Made by a program: the position numbers and the translations under genes. Below are positions 19,948 through 31,215 of a DNA stretch of 64,000 nucleotides, one piece after another. Source of the stretch: Filosporella fistucella (Eukaryota > Ascomycota > Leotiomycetes > Helotiales); NCBI GenBank assembly GCA_030077755.1, contig JAQJZZ010000011.1:1240001-1304000 (forward strand), read 5' to 3'. Under the pieces are notes generated by a model, which saw only the letters and a list, made by a program, of their open reading frames with translations, did no database searches and was not told the DNA's origin. The stretch's first letter is position 1; each line of letters begins with the position of its first letter.

Positions 19948-22186
19948 TCAAGGATGAAGTTCGCCCATGCCTAGTCCGATGATTTCAAAGATGATGGGGT
20001 TTACCTCAACTGCGAGCCATGCGATTCCTATCTAATTCAGTTTCTGTTACTTGCTCGAGAATGGAGGCTCTTACCAGTGTAAACGACGAGCTTCGTCACA
20101 ACTTCAACATCATATCTCACACGAGGCTTTTCAAGTCTCATGAACATTTCTTTCTCTTCCAGTTCGTTCTGCTGCCCAACCATAAATTCAACATCGTCAT
20201 CTTGGTTGTCATCTATTGATCTTGGCGGTGGCGTTGACGGAGCAATGACAACATGCCCTTGACCCATCATTTGCTCATATGAGCCAACCCGAGATTGGGC
20301 GGGTGTAGGAAGGCCGCCAAGCGTCTTCAAGCCGAGTGACCCAGATATCCCAGACACTTGAGATACAGCACCTTCTTTATCATCACTACCTGCCATTGAC
20401 AAGTAATCACTTGCCTGCGGTCCGCTCAATAGTGATCGTGGTGGTTGAGCGGCAGAATCTCCTTCCATGTTGGTCAAGCTATCTCGTCGCCTTTTCTCTC
20501 GATAAGCCAGAGTCTCATAAGCATCAGCAGCAGATTGAGGTCCAATAGAAACAGACCGGCCACGCCCAGGATGCCGTATGGATGTGAGAAGGCCCGGTAA
20601 ATCAGAAACCGATGGCATGACATTGTCTACCTTCAGTCTCGACGGTATATTTTTGTACTCGGAGGCAGGCATGAAAAATTTGCGAGGCAGGATGAAGCCA
20701 TACTTCTCAATGACCCGGAAGAGATGGGGTAGAAACTTAAGCAGTGTCGGTTTCATTATTTCTCTCCATGCAAAAATAACAGCGACGCCAATGAAGATTC
20801 GAGCTGCGGCCTTTACCCAGCCCATATGCTCAAGACTGAACGGTACAGTTGCTGGGACGGGTATGTCCCAGGCCCAATCCCCCGAAGCATAATGCCAACC
20901 GCCGATTTCAATTCCTATCATCACTCCTGCAAATGAAACGCTGTCATCAAAACAAGGACAATCATCAGCTGGCTCAGGATGGATGCGTATTAAACAGATG
21001 ATAAAAAGAGCCACTGTTGCAGGTGCGATCCAGGTGCTACTGTGCAAGTAGTTGTCAATATCGGCACCATAGATGCATTCAATCGCAGATATAATTGCGC
21101 CCATGATGCTCCCCACAATCACGTCTAAGAACCCATGCATCCCGCAATATAATCGGCCAAGGACGATCGAAAATGCATAAGAATAGCTCAGGATCTCTAG
21201 CACAACTTTTGTTGATTGTTGAAGCTGACAGTCTGGGGAGTGCAAAGTGAAGAGGGCGTAGACCGCAACGGATACCGCATTGGCTGAATGGGTCGATGGG
21301 AAGCCATATTCTAGTGCTGCCGATCCTGACATTGTGATACGGTGGAGAGGAGGCGACAAAGGTCGAGGAAGAGAGAAGAAGTCTTTCATAAACCCGGTGA
21401 AGAAAACCCCAGATGCAAGAATATGTACCATCCTATCACTGTCAGTTTCAGGCTTGTAAACATTCCGTGAAGTTACCCTCGCCCAAGTGATGTATGCCCA
21501 CACCAGAATAATATCGGTAGCATAACCATAAAGAATGTATGAGTGCCTAGGTTTGCAGTGATTGCGAAGTAACTATCCAGTGCAGGAGACCGCATTCGAT
21601 CCTGCATCCATGCAAGGTATGGTGTCTCCCATCTTATAAGGGGTAAGAGTCGTTGCCGAAGAGAGTATCGCCATGGCGGTAGTTTTCGTTTGTCTAATGA
21701 ATGCATAAGCCTTGGAATCCATCGTCTTGTCAATTGTGATGCTAATTAATCAAAGCTGGTGTTGCTTCCACCCAGTGTTCAAATGTACAGGTGTAAGCTC
21801 AGAAGCAACACAGGCAAGAAGCAGTAACCCCGTCCTTGTGGGCGCGAGCTAGATGTCAAGAAAAACTATGTCCCAAAAATAGAGGTTTACCCACAGTGAT
21901 CCAAACTCCTTAATCCAGCATCAGGTATTTCTGCCGGCGCAATTATCTCTATCGATGGTGGGGTGTCAGGAAATTTCTCGAGCTCTGGGCCAGAGCCATT
22001 TTGAGACGGGGGCATCGATGCATTCGGTTCAGTCGTATGTATGTATTCTAGAGATTTTGCGCGACACGTCGATAGTGGCCTGGAGAAACCAATGAGTGTG
22101 AAGGAGCGACAATGATTCCCGAGTCGTTTTGAACGGGTTGAGATAAAACGGTCGAGGTTCGCCTCGGCATCGACCATCAACGGCAT
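19948..22186 (-). CDS. LCB3: Dihydrosphingosine/sphingosine-1-phosphate phosphatase (PAP2 superfamily)
   Basis: Four exons, 21895-22186, 21477-21693, 20075-21438 and 19948-20027, giving 650 aa. The enzyme removes phosphate from sphingoid long-chain base phosphates at the ER, balancing ceramide synthesis against signalling lipids. All three PAP2 motifs are present: KDFFSLPRP, then YGFPSTHS, then GRLYCGMHGFLDV, within a multi-pass membrane domain preceded by SLDHYKRKLPPWRY, RWETPYLAWMQDRM and TANLGTHTFFMVML. The long C-terminal half is cytosolic-looking and Ser/Pro-rich. The tiny last exon adds GIAWLAVEVNPIIFEIIGLGMGE, a conserved end of the fungal family, which supports the splice model. All junction phases agree. 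Divergent from RHO4 with 263 bases between starts. Confidence 0.9.
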
Positions 22187-22449
22187 GGCTTATCACACCA
22201 TTTAAAATGCGGTTAGCGCCACCACGTTGCTATGGGACAACCGCGACCTGGCTATGTTTATACGATTTCCTATTTTAGACTCCCCTCATCTTGACTAAAA
22301 CCACTTCAACATTTTGGCATTCCGAAGACGAAGAAAAGGTCCTTATCGAACTGAATATTACAGCAGTGCTTAATTATAGCCACTGCTACATTCTTCGGAA
22401 CTCATTACATACTGAACTCTTGTTCAAGCCTGGAGCCTTATCCAAAGAC
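22187..22449. promoter_or_regulatory. Bidirectional promoter, LCB3-like / RHO4
   Basis: 263 bases separate the two start codons, so both promoters must overlap. No single element stands out. Confidence 0.5.
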
Positions 22450-23393
22450 ATGTCGGCGCAATATCAGCAAAAGGAATATTACAATAACCGACGGTCCGAT
22501 ATGTCAGAGAAATACGATCCTCCTCGAAGAAAACCAACTCGCCGTGAACAAAGTGCTAGGTCTAGCGAAGGGACTGTAAGCACTATGATGAGCACTACAT
22601 CTACGGGGAGGGAATCAGCAGCGACACATGTCACGGAAGGGCCTGCATATTCAAAGAAGATTGTCGTTGTTGGAGATGGAGGTTGCGGGAAGACGTGTCT
22701 ATTGATCAGCTACAGCCAAGGTTACTTTCCAGAGGTAGGAGACTCGATTCCATAATTTTGTGTGCTATGCTGACAGATTTGCGCATAGAAATACGTCCCA
22801 ACGGTCTTTGAGAATTACATCACCTATCCAACCCATCCAGCCAGCGGCAAGCAAGTCGAGCTAGCATTGTGGGACACTGCTGGACAAGAGGAATACGATC
22901 GTCTACGGCCACTTTCGTACCCTGAGACTGACCTTTTGTTCGTCTGCTTTGCAATTGATTGCCCCAACTCTTTGGAGAATGTCATGGACAAGGTGAGGAT
23001 TTTCGGATGAGCGAGCCAACCAGTGCTAATCTCAAGTTTTAGTGGTACCCCGAGGTTCTTCATTTCTGCCCGTACACACCACTCGTACTCGTCGGTCTCA
23101 AGTCAGATCTGCGTACAAAGCGCACTTGCATTGATCTTCTGAAAACCCAAGGATTGACACCAGTCACTACGGAACAAGGAATGGCGGTGGCACAAAAGAT
23201 GGGCGCTCGATACATGGAGTGCAGTAGCAAAGAAATGACTGGTGTGGACGAAATTTTTGCGCAAGCGATCAACACAGTCGTGGCCAACGACCGCAGCAAT
23301 CAACAACAGTCACCAGTAACAGGAGGAAAGGATTCATCGGATCAACCAACAGGTGGTATGAGAAAGAAGAAGCGGAACTGTCGATTCCTCTGA
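22450..23393 (+). CDS. RHO4: Rho-family small GTPase Rho4
   Basis: Exons 22450-22734, 22789-22992 and 23043-23393, 279 aa. Fungal Rho4 regulates septum formation and cell wall remodelling at the plasma membrane. The N-terminal extension of ~68 residues (Ser/Arg-rich) before the GTPase core is the Rho4 hallmark. G motifs: [13 protein letters not shown] (P-loop, residues ~73-85), the effector region [10 protein letters not shown] restored by the first splice, [17 protein letters not shown], and KSDLR in place of the commoner T/NKxD form. [14 protein letters not shown] follows, plus a basic tail (RKKKRNC). The C-terminal CRFL is a CAAX box with Leu at the last position, predicting geranylgeranylation. 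Both introns are phase 0. Confidence 0.95.
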
Positions 23394-23734
23394 TGCCTTT
23401 CTTACGACTTGTTACGATATCGATATGACCTTTAAATGCATAACATGGAGCGAGAAGTAATGCTGGAATTGGCAAGGGAATCTGTGTAGGGCAGATAAAG
23501 ACTTGGCCGGATGGCGTACCTTTAAGACTCGTTCTCTCCAGATCAATGGACTCTCTTTTCCATATTTGTGTCTTTTTGCACTCCACATAAGGGGCTGATT
23601 CTGGTAATTAGACAGCCGGGGCTTTCTTATGTATCATGACCTCTCATTGTAGAAACAATACATCATACAAACAGAGTGTTCCAACTAAGATTCATGGGTA
23701 TCGTGAATATCAAACGCCAATAGCACATATCTGG
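23394..23734. other. Convergent 3' region, RHO4 / DAD1
   Basis: 341 bases between two stop codons. Nothing but 3' flank is visible. Confidence 0.5.
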
Positions 23735-24163
23735 TCACCGACCATTGCCATGTCCATCATGTATCTCGGTCTCCTCCTCCCTACGTCCATTCTCGTCCTG
23801 GTCCGGATGGTCGGGCTCAGCATCAGGATCTTTTGCCATGACGTTTTCGAACTGAGACCAGAGGGCTTCGACGGAGCTAAATTCATTGCCAACCTACATA
23901 ATATTAGACAAGCCTAACAGATATTAAAGTGTTATACTAACAGCAATAACACCTTCCAGTGACCGATTCAGCTTGTTGATGTTAGCCAACACATGCTCGA
24001 AGCTCTACTTGTGTGGTTAGCGTCGTCGCGTTGATTTCCTGCTGGCACAACTGACTATGCCGATTTCTTTTAGCAAGACTTCTCGCTGTTGTTCAAAATA
24101 TGACTTCTCGGCAGGTTGGGTTGAGGAAGACGAGGCTGCTGGCCTTGTAGTGCTGGAAGACAT
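23735..24163 (-). CDS. DAD1: DASH/Dam1 complex subunit Dad1
   Basis: A small gene found by reading splice sites, not a long frame: exons 24056-24163, 23942-24004 and 23735-23893, 109 aa. Dad1 is a subunit of the ten-protein DASH ring that couples kinetochores to spindle microtubules, a complex found only in fungi. The joined protein shows the family signature in order: [14 protein letters not shown], then [21 protein letters not shown], then [19 protein letters not shown]. The C-terminal tail is acidic ([20 protein letters not shown]). Both introns are phase 0 with GTCAGT and GTTAGT donors. The GTTGGCAATGAA exon starts right after a TAG acceptor. Resemblance to Dad1 is strong across the whole conserved region. 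Confidence 0.93.
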
Positions 24164-25868
24164 TTTGATGGAGTGGCGGGGTCGTGACTATGTGGAAACG
24201 CGGTCGCGAATTACCATGGTGGGATGAGAACCTCCTCGGCCTCACCTCAGCCACAGGAAGCACAGGGCGGCTGGCTGACTGTACCAGAGTATTAGTGCGG
24301 GTCAATCATTCCACCGATTGGCATTCAAAAAGGCGACTACATCTTGAATCACTTTAATCCAACCTCACTTCATGCATCATACTACTTGATTGTTTCTGGA
24401 CTTCACCATCACACGAAGTAGTTATCTTCTCAATGTCTATCGTGAAAGAATGGATACGATTTACTGTACGACCCTGTAGTGGCACCGAACAGCCAAACCA
24501 CGACCTCCTCAGCAGCTCAGTGTCGCAATGCGGCAAAGTGGTACAATGGGCCGAGACGGCAGTTCCTCTATGCCTTCGATCACTTATCTTGATATTGATT
24601 CTGCAATCAGTCCTCTCCAGGGATCTGTATTAAATTTCATAACGTCACTTTACGGCACTGTATGCAAACGCAGCAACCAACCATCCTGATGAGGCAGGAG
24701 GTTCTGGTTGGTTATCATTTCAGCACATTTCGAGCTTTGCCGGACGGCAAAGCGGCTGCTCGCTGGCGTTGCATTTATATTCCCAGCAACCATATAGATC
24801 CTTTAAGGGGTCGCACGCGATCACTAGATACTCTCATTCGTTCCATCATTTGTGTCACCACCAGGAGTTAGCATTTGCAAGTGTTGCTTACAACATCGGA
24901 GACTTTTTGCTTTTGTCATGTTGCACTTAGTTTAAGAAGGAGATCGTCTACAAATAACGTAAGGCATCTCAAAAGCCTCCTGTCAAGGCTTCGGCACTGT
25001 TGTGTCTAGTTGAATGCAGTGCCTTGACTGCGTGTTGTCTATCAGTCAACATATAGCCTATGTACGGGGCCGCTGAGAACAGGCCAGCAACTGGGCTTGC
25101 AATTTATTAAATTCCTATCTCTCAGACTGCACGAAGACCTTCGAGGTCGTCTTCGTCCTCCATTTGATTTTGATGCAATCAATATTATTATCTATTGCAG
25201 CACATTGTCACATTCTACACAACCTAGCCTGTCAAGCTATTTTCCAACCATTCTAGAGCTACCCTACACATCTGATAAGTTGCTACTTTCTGTACTCTCG
25301 GTACTAGGAGGCAACATTATCCAGTACTAGCGGGAATCGAAGCATCCCAAGCTTCTCTTGGCCCTCCAAGCACCATCTTACTTGCGGATCTTAACTTCAC
25401 TGGAAGTTGTCCACACGTCCAAACGGCTGTAATATAACAGCCATGTGAAGCCATGTAATTGTCTGCATTTCGAAAGCGGCAACCCCGCTTCTGCCAAGAT
25501 GCCGAGCTCGTGCAACTTGTGGTAAAGCTTGTTTGCTTGGCAGTAATTCTGAGAAAATCCCAACATTATCCAGCTTCTCTCTCGAGTCGAGTGTGCCGAT
25601 TAAAGCAGGTGTTTGACCTGCTGCGACTCGCAGGTTAACAGACTCTCCTATCACGTCTTATCCGCCACCCCATGATCATGTACAAATCGGGATTGGGAAC
25701 GGCTGATTGGCAATTCTGGCTGGCTCCAGAGAGTTGGTCCTGGTGGCTGGAAGGAGTCGTTGCAATATTCGGGCTCCTCTCACCCCAAGTATATATTGCC
25801 GACGGTCCCAGCACTTCTTCTTCGCAGCACAGATTGTCCATAGTGATTGATCTGTCGGTAGGGTCACA
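24164..25868. other. Gene-poor 1.7 kb between DAD1 and the POT transporter
   Basis: Divergent upstream regions of two genes. The longest frames (25672-25968 plus, 25397-25654 minus) are not protein-like. The unusually long upstream region of the transporter could carry nutrient-control sites, but I cannot point to a specific element. Confidence 0.45.
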
Positions 25869-28044
25869 ATGTGTAATAACTACCTTTCCCGTACGAGTTG
25901 AATCGTCACTGATGTTTCACAGCGACAATCCATGCACTACCAGAGGCCCAGCAGATTGTTGGGTCTGACGCCCCTCTCGCGATATCTGAAAAGGGCCCCA
26001 TAGTACATGCTGATAGCTTTAACAAGCATGGCGCTTCCACTGCAGACGAGAATGCTGCTACTGATGAAGAAATGTCCAGCTTACGTCGAGTTCCCGGCAA
26101 GATTCCCCTGACAGCCTACATTCTTTGTGTTGTCGAGTTCGCTGAACGCGGTTCATTCTACGGGGTCAAGCAAGTTTTCAGTAACTTTGTCAATCGTCGT
26201 CTCCCTGTGGGAGGAAATGGTGCAGGAGCCCCACCCCGCCACAGTCAACAGACGGCTGGCGCTTTGGGAAAGGGAACTGTCGTTGCTGCTGCTGTCACAA
26301 GCTCGTTTGGCTTCCTCGTCTACGCTTTGGTAAGTCTACAATTCCAACGACTGTATCACGCTGACAAGACTTATTAGCCAATTCTTGGTGGCTGGCTCGC
26401 AGATACAAAATGGGGACGTTTCAAGACAATTGCAATTGGTATCGCAATCTGTGGTGTCGCGCATGTAATTAGTAAGTGATGAATCTCATGTATTTCAGTA
26501 TCTCATGTTCCGATATCTTCGAATTTTCGAAGGAAACGTCCACGTTGAAAGGGATTGGAGAATGAACAACCATGTAATACTTCTAGCTTGGTATATATGC
26601 TAACTTCTTTCAGTGGTTATTGCTGCGATTCCATCTGTCCTTCAGGCTAACAATGCATACGCGCCTTTCATGATTTCTGTCTACCTTCTGGCAATTGGAG
26701 CTGGTAGGTAATGAGGTGAAATCGTATCTTCAATTTGCTGACCGCTTCACAGCTCTTTTTAAGCCTAACATCAGTGTTGTTATTCTTGATCAGAATCCAC
26801 ACAGCAAGCCAACAACGAAGACTCTCGAGTCCGGTGAGAGGGTTGTCATTGACCCAGAAGCTACCACGGAACGCATGATGTTATGGTTCTATCTCTTAAT
26901 CAACATTGGCGGCTTTATGGGAGTACCTACCTCTTATCTAGCGAAATTGGTCGGGTTCTGGCCAGCATTCCTTCTACCGGGCATAATCTATTTCCTCCTT
27001 CCTCCTCTCCTCTGGTGGCTACATCCGCGCCTGATCCTCCACAAGCCTGGCGGAAGTGATTTAGGCAACATCTTCCGCATCCTGGGTATCTGTTTCCGTC
27101 GCGGTGGACTCAAGAAACTTGGTCGTGCTGGATTCTGGGAGCCAGCCAAACCATCTGTCATCGCTCAGAGTGGTAACATGATTGAAGTGGCATGGAACGA
27201 CCAATTTGTTGTCGACACCCAGCGAACCTTCCAAGCCTGCGGCATCTTCTTGTTCTGCCCTATTTTCTTCATCAACGACGGCGGATTAGGTGGAGCAGGT
27301 GATGCACTGAGTGTTATGCTCACTACCAATGGTGTGCCCAACGATGTCATTAATAATTTTAATCCTCTGGTCATCATTCTTGGAATTCCTCTCTTCAATT
27401 ACGGACTTTATCCTTTCCTCCGGAAACACCGAATTCATTTCGGGCCAATTGCTCGTATGTTCACTGGAATGATGATCTGCTCCATCGGCTCCATTGGTTG
27501 GGCTATCATCACTCATTACGCTTACACTACGGGCCCTTGCGGTGATCGTGCGTCCAGCTTGTCTTGTGTGGATGAAGATGAAGTTTCCTTAGTATCGCCC
27601 ATCTCAATCTGGTGGACTGCCATCCCTCTATCCATTACTGCTCTATGCGAGATCCTAGTGAATGTCACTGCATATGGTATTGCATACTCTCGTGCACCAA
27701 AGAATATGAGAGGTCTGGTGTCTGCCATCAACTGCTTCATGTCTGCTATTCAATATGCTATCAACCTTGCAACTGCTCCAGCTATTCAAGATCCATACAT
27801 TGTATGGGCATTTGTAGGCCCATCGATTGTTGGTTTTGTCTCCGCCATCGCTTTCTGGTTCATCTACAAGGACTTAGACAAGGAAGAGTATGTCATCAGC
27901 GACAAAGATGATTATCATTTGAGCGCACACGAATCGAACAGACCCTCGGATGTTGAGTGCACAGAGGGTATCAGCAAGCAAGTTGAGGTTGATGATGATA
28001 AGATTCTGCGCAATCGTGCTAGTATCAATGAGGACAGGCATTGA
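25869..28044 (+). CDS. POT/PTR2-family proton-coupled oligopeptide transporter
   Basis: Five exons, 25869-25872, 25923-26329, 26378-26471, 26614-26703 and 26753-28044, giving 628 aa. The protein imports di- and tripeptides (or related substrates) across the plasma membrane with protons. It is multi-pass, with the POT signatures VEFAERGSFYG in TM1 (ERG where many members have ERF), GGWLADTKWGRFKTI, and WFYLLINIGGFMG (the F-Y-x-x-I-N-x-G signature). The last quarter has typical TM10-12 segments and an acidic cytosolic tail. The start is inferred: an ATGT micro-exon spliced to CGACA gives MSTIHALPEAQQIV in frame; a later ATG at 26072 is the fallback. All internal junctions keep phase. Substrate specificity is not deducible. 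Confidence 0.88.
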
Positions 28045-29538
28045 GCTATATTGATAAAGCGTGGTATGGAAGAGATGTCCGGATTCCCAGATACTATGGC
28101 CGCAAGAGCTGTTGGGATCATTTCAAACTTGGTGTGCGATGATATATTGTCAAGCCTTGAATTATTTTCTTCGTTGAAAGCGTGTGAAGCTTGATACAAT
28201 TACAAAATCTGGAAAATTTAGTGATCAGTCTCTTATACCTGGCTGTAATAGAGTTACAGGCTGAATCCCCTCTACTTTGACTCCCTTAGTGTGTCTCTCT
28301 CCACACCTTAAGCTGCATTTGCTACTGCAAGGATATCAAAATGTTGTAGCTGGAATAATCTGATTCATGTCATATCTTTCCTGAGAATGGATCTTTGCAA
28401 ATAGATGGAGTTTCAAGGTCACAAGTTTTTCTCTGGGCCCAGGAACGTGATACATTATGCACACATTGTGTATAGGAGAGCCAAAGTAGTTTATCTAGGC
28501 TTGATAATCTTCAGGACAAGATTTCCCTGCTAAAATTGGCTACTACTTAGTAGCCTTGCTATGCCGGTTGAAAGGCATGGAAGTATTAGCTTTCAGATCT
28601 TATGCAGTTATTCGAGATCGGGCGATTCACCTGTGGTGAGTAGTGATGCTCATATTTGGCTCCAAAACACTTTCTTCTGCAAATTGTGTCCTCCACGCTA
28701 CAAGTGTCATGGATCTATGGCAGCATTTAGGGCAGTAGAATAATCATAGTTTGACTCATATTCTGCTTTTCAATGGGAAAGTTAGAAGAGGCGGTACAGC
28801 TGCATGGACAAAATTTTCTGTGAGTTTTGGTGAAGAGGAGAGGAAAATGGGTTCGCTCAATCCGAATTTTGAATACTACATCCTTAAGCTTCATTCCTAA
28901 TTCACCTGAATGGTTCAAGTCTGGCCTATCTTCTGTAATGTAGGTCACCAAGAACCTATCACCCACCTAAACTTATTTTCCACGAGCTACTGGAAGTTTG
29001 ATTACCGGTTTCTACCTCATAGTTGGGTCCCTTCTTAGCGTGTAGTCCACACAACAAGCTTTCGTTCACGTGTCCTTGGTCTTGCAACTTTTGGTGTGTC
29101 AAAGTAAACAAAGTCAAGTCAGTAAACCTTCCATTTGTGTCCACATATCTCAAATTCTCAACAAAAAACCTCCAACGCTTCTCAATTTTCATCTGCAAGA
29201 TTCTTTGGAGCTTGGATTGTCTTGAAGTCTGCTTGGAACATTTATTCTACTGTCTGCATCTGCACGACTCAAGTCTCGAACTTTCTTTCACCTCTTTCCT
29301 CGGTTCCATTACCTTAGGCAACGAGTGGATCCAAATACTGAAAGAGCTATTAAGTAAGAGCAATCCCAACTTCAAGAAATCTTCTCTTGCAGAAGCGGTT
29401 TGCTTCTTGCCCCCTCCACAGCCTATTGCGGCTCTACTTACTTTTTTTTGAGTACACTTGCAAAGCGGGCAAGACGCGTAAGTAGCCCCCTTCTACCAAT
29501 GGTCTCGCATCTTAGCGCAGACACATGGGTGATCTGTC
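28045..29538. other. Gene-poor accessory flank left of the orphan coiled-coil gene
   Basis: 1.5 kb without a supportable gene. Minus-strand frames at 28727-29198 have a faintly protein-like string (DLNHSGELGMKLKDVVF) but lack splice support and family resemblance, so they may be relics. The last 20 bases hold a small upstream ORF for the next gene. Confidence 0.4.
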
Positions 29539-31215
29539 ATGAGCATCAACCGGCGGTTTGATCCTATGGGTTCAGGCAGCCAGTCCCATAGATTCAGAGT
29601 CAATGGTTTTGATTCAAAAGGCGACCCAGTACAGGGCGAATCATCGTCGGACGCTGCAGCAGAAGGTTTGGGCTCATATATTGAGTCGACCAGCGCTTCT
29701 CCAGCGGCAGCACGTTTGACCCAAGATCAGCCACCCAGATCAAGAAATGCTGGTATCCGTGAAGAGCGGGAATTTGTGTCATTTACCGAGTCGAATACAA
29801 GTCAAACCATTGAAAACATGGACATTGACGCCGCTAAGTACAGTCGAGACAGCGAACGCATGATCGAGGCTTCAGAAAATGAACATGGGGAATTGCCTGC
29901 GCAAGAGGACTTGATGGGCTCAGAGAGTGGCCTATGGGAGGATCTTGAAGACGAATCTCCACACCAATCTATACTTCCGTCTGCCCAAAAACAGTTGGAC
30001 GCAACAGTATCAAGACAAAAGTGCCTGTATCCAGTGGATATCCCTGTAGGATTCTTTACAACGGATGATGGTGTCAAACATTATAAACTTCTGGTGGCAG
30101 CAAACGTGATAATTCCCAAGGAAGAACAAAAGGCTCTCCAGCAGGGCAAAGCTCCACATCAACTTCCAGGTAGATCTGGTGGTAGGCATCTCACCATACG
30201 CGCTGTAGATGCCTGGGCCAATCATGACTGGCACGAACTTTTCAAAAACAGGGAAGATTTCGCGAAGCCATCCGTATCGTGGGAGAGAAATGTTGTTTTT
30301 AACGATGAGGTTATCAAATTCAACGGTAAATACAACAAAGGAGGTAAAGTACAACCTGATATCATCAAAAAGTACCTCGAACAGGAGCATGGGAAGAGAA
30401 GAAAGGGAGAGCAATTCAATGCAGGAATTGAGATTCACGTCGGAAATCACATGAAACACCCAGCTGTGCCCGTATACGGCTATTCCAAAGATGGTAATCG
30501 TGGCTTCCGCGTTCATGAACAAGCAAAATCGACATACAGGATTGACGAACAGGTTGAATATGAAGATATTGACTTTCTTGTACAGTTCAAAGCTCCCAAT
30601 AGTGACCGAGATGACCATAAAGTTTCGTCTTTAACAAACTTTCTCGCCCCTATGTTCCGGGTGAGTCGTCGGAAGCGCAAGTCGGTAATCGATGTAGCTG
30701 ACTGTATTATACTAGGTCCCCATCCTCGCCCGTATCGTCCTACACCCAGGCAATTTCTCGCCTCAAATGAACAGCACGCGCAGTTCCACAAGTCATTGCT
30801 ACCTCCTATCACTGCACTGGTGTCTCGTCTTTCGCATAGTCAGGTGCCAGATATTTCTAGTGAAGAAGCTGTCAGAGAAATATTTCAGCCTTTCAAGGAT
30901 CTAGTTACCGCGATGGAGAATCAGGAACTCAAAGCAAGAGAGCTACTCAGATGTCAAAAAGAACATCTCGGGGAACTGGAGCATAAGCTCGCAGAAAGTG
31001 AAGAGCGGCTCAAGCATAAAATCAATGAACTCGAAGTTCGAGAATCCAATGTCATTTCAGCAGAGAAGGATCTTAAGACATTTAAGGAGCACCTTGAGCA
31101 TCGAGAAAAGTATGCGGCACATGTGACTAAAAATGCTTTACAAGATTTGCAAGAGCTCAAAAAGGCACAGTCTTCATCTCGCAGTGTGTGCCAGTGTGCC
31201 TCCAAAGAAAAATAA
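29539..31215 (+). CDS. Orphan coiled-coil protein, unknown function
   Basis: Single open frame of 558 aa that I cannot assign to a family. Layout: a disordered Ser/Glu/Asp-rich N-terminus (residues 1-165); a compact conserved-looking part (about 168-400) starting VDIPVGFFTTDDGVKHYKLL, with many aromatic and charged residues; a basic motif SRRKRKS near 375; and a long C-terminal coiled coil (about 450-545) with heptad-like Leu/Glu/Lys spacing. The tail ends in a small Cys pair (SVCQCASKEK). No signal peptide or membrane segment. A five-codon upstream ORF (ATG 29525, stop TGA 29540-29542) overlaps the start as ATGA, which may damp translation. It stands alone in a gene-poor stretch, next to the decayed orphan at 32.7-34.3 kb. 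Expression would confirm it. Confidence 0.65.
   Translation: MSINRRFDPMGSGSQSHRFRVNGFDSKGDPVQGESSSDAAAEGLGSYIESTSASPAAARLTQDQPPRSRNAGIREEREFVSFTESNTSQTIENMDIDAAKYSRDSERMIEASENEHGELPAQEDLMGSESGLWEDLEDESPHQSILPSAQKQLDATVSRQKCLYPVDIPVGFFTTDDGVKHYKLLVAANVIIPKEEQKALQQGKAPHQLPGRSGGRHLTIRAVDAWANHDWHELFKNREDFAKPSVSWERNVVFNDEVIKFNGKYNKGGKVQPDIIKKYLEQEHGKRRKGEQFNAGIEIHVGNHMKHPAVPVYGYSKDGNRGFRVHEQAKSTYRIDEQVEYEDIDFLVQFKAPNSDRDDHKVSSLTNFLAPMFRVSRRKRKSVIDVADCIILGPHPRPYRPTPRQFLASNEQHAQFHKSLLPPITALVSRLSHSQVPDISSEEAVREIFQPFKDLVTAMENQELKARELLRCQKEHLGELEHKLAESEERLKHKINELEVRESNVISAEKDLKTFKEHLEHREKYAAHVTKNALQDLQELKKAQSSSRSVCQCASKEK

Noticed and set aside
25672..25968. 98-aa plus-strand frame overlapping the transporter start
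   Set aside because: It runs out of frame with the transporter and ends inside its second exon; treated as a shadow.
28727..29198. Two minus-strand frames that almost join into one protein-like reading
   Set aside because: No usable intron between them and no recognisable motif; at best a relic.
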